Assembly (NCBI GenBank): GCA_050732575.1
Contig: JBOHRF010000276.1
Coordinates: 1-6,836, forward strand
From: JBBDWZ01 sp050732575
GTDB lineage: Bacteria > Gemmatimonadota > Gemmatimonadetes > Longimicrobiales > RSA9
Length of the DNA: 6,836 nt
Direction of reading: 5' to 3'
The notes beneath the pieces were generated by a model. It was given only the letters and a program-made list of their open reading frames with translations, did no database searches and was not told the DNA's origin. This document shows positions 5,259 to 6,836 of the stretch, one piece after another. The position numbers and the translations under genes are program-made. Every line of letters begins with the position of its first letter. Positions within the stretch are counted from its first letter, which is position 1.

Positions 5259-6229
5259 TGGCGCGCATACTGGCAGTAGCAGAGCAGCGTGAAGGCAAGC
5301 TGCGCAAAGTCTCGGAAGAAGTTGTCACCGCCGCGCGCACCATGGCCGAGAGTGTAACGGCGGAAGTCGATGCACTTCTCTTTGGGCCAGGCGGCACGGC
5401 GGGAGTGGCTTCCGCACTCGGACGATTCGGCGCGGATCGCATCCTGGTTTCGGAGAGCGATGAGTTCACATCACCTGATGTAGCAACTCAGCTCATTCAC
5501 GATGTGGCCCAGGCCGGTGACTATTTCGCCGTGCTGTTCCCTGCCACTGCGCAGGGCAAAGATTTGGCGCCGCGCGTGGCCGCCCGGTTGGATCTGCCAC
5601 TGGTCAGTGACTGCATCGCCTTTGCCGTGGAGAACGGCGAGCTGGTCATCACGCGACCCGTCTATTCGGGTCGTGCATATGCGCGCGTTCTGCTTCAGGC
5701 GTCGCCAAGAATGCTGTCCATCCGGCCCAATGTGATTCGACCACAGGAACGCGCCGCCGCAGGAACCGTTGCATCCGTGAGCGCTCCCCACACCGCGCCG
5801 CGGGTTCGCGTCCGCGAGCTCAAAGCCGCTGCGGGCGCACGCCTTGATGTCGGGGAAGCCACCATTGTTGTCAGTGGCGGGCGCGGTTTGAAAGGTCCTG
5901 AGAACTGGCATTTGCTGGAAGCGTTGCGCGACGCCCTGGGACCCGCCTGCGCGTTGGGCGCTTCCCGCGCCGTGGTCGATGCCGGTTGGCGGCCTCACGC
6001 CGAGCAGGTCGGACAAACCGGCAAGACCGTGTCACCACAACTCTATTTTGCCATCGGCATCAGCGGCGCCATGCAGCACCTGGCCGGCATGCGCAGCGCC
6101 AAAAGGATTGTAGCGATTAACAAGGACCCTGACGCACCCATCTTCAAGATCGCCGACTACGGCCTGGTCGGTGATGTAACCGAAATCCTGCCCCGCCTGA
6201 CGGACGAGATTCGCAACGCCGGACATTGA
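5258..6229 (+). CDS. etfA: Electron transfer flavoprotein subunit alpha
   Basis: Large subunit of ETF (323 residues, normal length), carrying most of the FAD site. Residues 1 to about 195 are the N-terminal domain I. From about 204 comes the conserved FAD-binding domain: VVSGGRGLKGPENW (204-217), GASRAVVDAGW (234-244), QVGQTGKTVSPQLYFAIGIS (250-269), then GAMQHLAGM, INKDPDAPIF (287-296) and ADYGLVGD (299-306). R237, T254 and H274 line up at one constant offset with human ETFA Arg249, Thr266 and His286, which contact FAD, so the flavin site looks intact. The ATG at 5258 shares its A with the TGA stop of etfB, so the two subunits should be made in equal amounts. The next gene is convergent, 75 bases downstream. 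No partner dehydrogenase or ETF-quinone oxidoreductase gene is in view. Confidence 0.97.
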   Translation: MARILAVAEQREGKLRKVSEEVVTAARTMAESVTAEVDALLFGPGGTAGVASALGRFGADRILVSESDEFTSPDVATQLIHDVAQAGDYFAVLFPATAQGKDLAPRVAARLDLPLVSDCIAFAVENGELVITRPVYSGRAYARVLLQASPRMLSIRPNVIRPQERAAAGTVASVSAPHTAPRVRVRELKAAAGARLDVGEATIVVSGGRGLKGPENWHLLEALRDALGPACALGASRAVVDAGWRPHAEQVGQTGKTVSPQLYFAIGISGAMQHLAGMRSAKRIVAINKDPDAPIFKIADYGLVGDVTEILPRLTDEIRNAGH

Positions 6230-6256
6230 CTGGCTACCCTCACGACCGTCACATAA

Positions 6257-6270
6257 CGTGAACAGTCACG
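6257..6270. terminator. Weak hairpin between convergent etfA and phosphatase genes
   Basis: CGTGA/TCACG forms a 5-bp stem with an ACAG loop between two convergent stop codons. It is followed by CTCTTG on the plus strand and by TTATG on the minus strand, so neither side has a real T-tract. A nearby GTCAC at 6249-6253 could pair with the left arm instead. The position suits a bidirectional terminator, but the structure is weak. Confidence 0.3.
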
Positions 6271-6304
6271 CTCTTGAATGCCAAGATATTTCGGCAGCAA
6301 AACA

Positions 6305-6814
6305 CTAATATTTTGCGCGAATCAATTGCGCGCGACCGCCGGATTCCACCTGCACGATGTAGAGATTGTCGTACTCGGCATCCGGAATGGCGGGTACTGC
6401 CGGTGCACCCAGCGCCTGAATGACCTCCGGTGTTGTATTGCTGTGGCCGACTACCAGCACCGTCTTTCCTTTGAAGTCCTGCAGAACTCGCGCGGCAAAA
6501 CTCTGCGCAAAAGCGGAGGTCGCTCCGCTGATGGGTGTAACCGTTACTTCGATGCCCAGTGCCTGTGCAGTCGGTTGCGCCGTGCCCCGGGTACGCTCAT
6601 AAGGCGTTGCAAAAACCGCCGTGATGCCGGCATGCTTCAGCAGTTCTGCCAGACGCGTTGCCCGCGCACGTCCGGGTTCCGTGAGGGCTACATCACCCGA
6701 CCCGGCCACTTTTTCCGCGTGCCGCACCAGGATGACCGTGGTTCGTTCCGCACAGCCCGCCATTGGCAGCAGCAACAACACCAGCAGCAAGCCCAAGAAC
6801 CTGCCTCGCCTCAT
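6305..6814 (-). CDS. Lipoprotein of the histidine phosphatase family (SixA/PGM-like)
   Basis: 169-residue exported member of the histidine phosphatase (phosphoglycerate-mutase-like) superfamily. It starts with MRRGR, a hydrophobic Leu-rich stretch (6-16) and a lipobox MAGC, so C21 should be lipidated and the protein anchored to a membrane facing the periplasm. The core begins at once: VILVRHAEK (27-35) with nucleophile H32 and R31, then TPYERTRGTA (70-79) with the conserved Arg, then VVGHSNTTPEVI (121-132) with the second catalytic H124. The RHG, distal Arg and distal His signature is complete, so phosphatase activity is expected. It is short, like SixA, without the insertions of sugar phosphatases. 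Substrate is unknown. The start is supported by GGGAG at 6824-6820 on the minus strand, five bases before the ATG. The upstream promoter lies outside or at the edge of the window. The gene converges on etfA, and I see no functional link. Confidence 0.93.
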   Translation of the reverse strand: MRRGRFLGLLLVLLLLPMAGCAERTTVILVRHAEKVAGSGDVALTEPGRARATRLAELLKHAGITAVFATPYERTRGTAQPTAQALGIEVTVTPISGATSAFAQSFAARVLQDFKGKTVLVVGHSNTTPEVIQALGAPAVPAIPDAEYDNLYIVQVESGGRAQLIRAKY

Positions 6815-6836
6815 AAACTCTCCCGCAGTTCGCGTT

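Noticed and set aside
5471..6016. Minus-strand 181-codon frame opposite etfA
   Set aside because: Lies fully within the conserved etfA coding region; no motifs.

Overview
The window is GC-rich and bacterial. Genes are tightly packed, and two gene pairs overlap by a few bases. The last gene encodes a lipoprotein-type signal peptide, which suits a Gram-negative (diderm) organism. I cannot fix the phylum from sequence alone. A proteobacterial, acidobacterial or gemmatimonad-type genome would all fit. I see no phage, insertion sequence, CRISPR array, tRNA or rRNA, so this looks like ordinary chromosome with one unusual protein in it.

Layout. (1) Positions 1-746, plus strand: the 3' half of an acyl-CoA synthetase (AMP-binding family) gene whose start lies before the window. 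(2) 747-1036: a GC-rich gap with small hairpins and no convincing gene. (3) 1037-3253, plus strand: a 738-residue multidomain protein with an N-terminal NYN/LabA-like PIN-fold nuclease domain, two OST-HTH/LOTUS domains, long disordered linkers, a helix-hairpin-helix (HhH) module and a very basic tail. (4) 3250-3870, plus strand: an AAG/Mpg-family 3-methyladenine DNA glycosylase. Its GTG start overlaps the stop of gene 3, so the two are probably translationally coupled. (5) 4019-4210, plus strand: a 63-residue acidic, proline-rich small protein with a very good ribosome binding site, followed by a strong intrinsic terminator at 4236-4268. (6) 4269-4508: a leader region with a short tandem repeat and a perfect 9+1+9 palindrome touching the next ribosome binding site. 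(7) 4509-5258 and 5258-6229, plus strand: etfB and etfA, the two electron transfer flavoprotein subunits, overlapping by one base. (8) 6305-6814, minus strand: a lipoprotein of the histidine phosphatase (SixA/phosphoglycerate-mutase-like) family, convergent with etfA.

How the genes fit together. The acyl-CoA synthetase activates carboxylic acids to CoA thioesters. EtfAB collects electrons from acyl-CoA dehydrogenases, so both fit fatty-acid catabolism, although other genes separate them and they do not look like one transcription unit. The middle unit combines an RNA/nucleic-acid-processing protein with an alkylation-repair DNA glycosylase. The most interesting object is the NYN-LOTUS-LOTUS-HhH-basic-tail protein, which joins a predicted RNase and predicted RNA-binding domains to a module normally used on DNA and is coupled to a base-excision-repair enzyme. 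That link to a shared task is inference.
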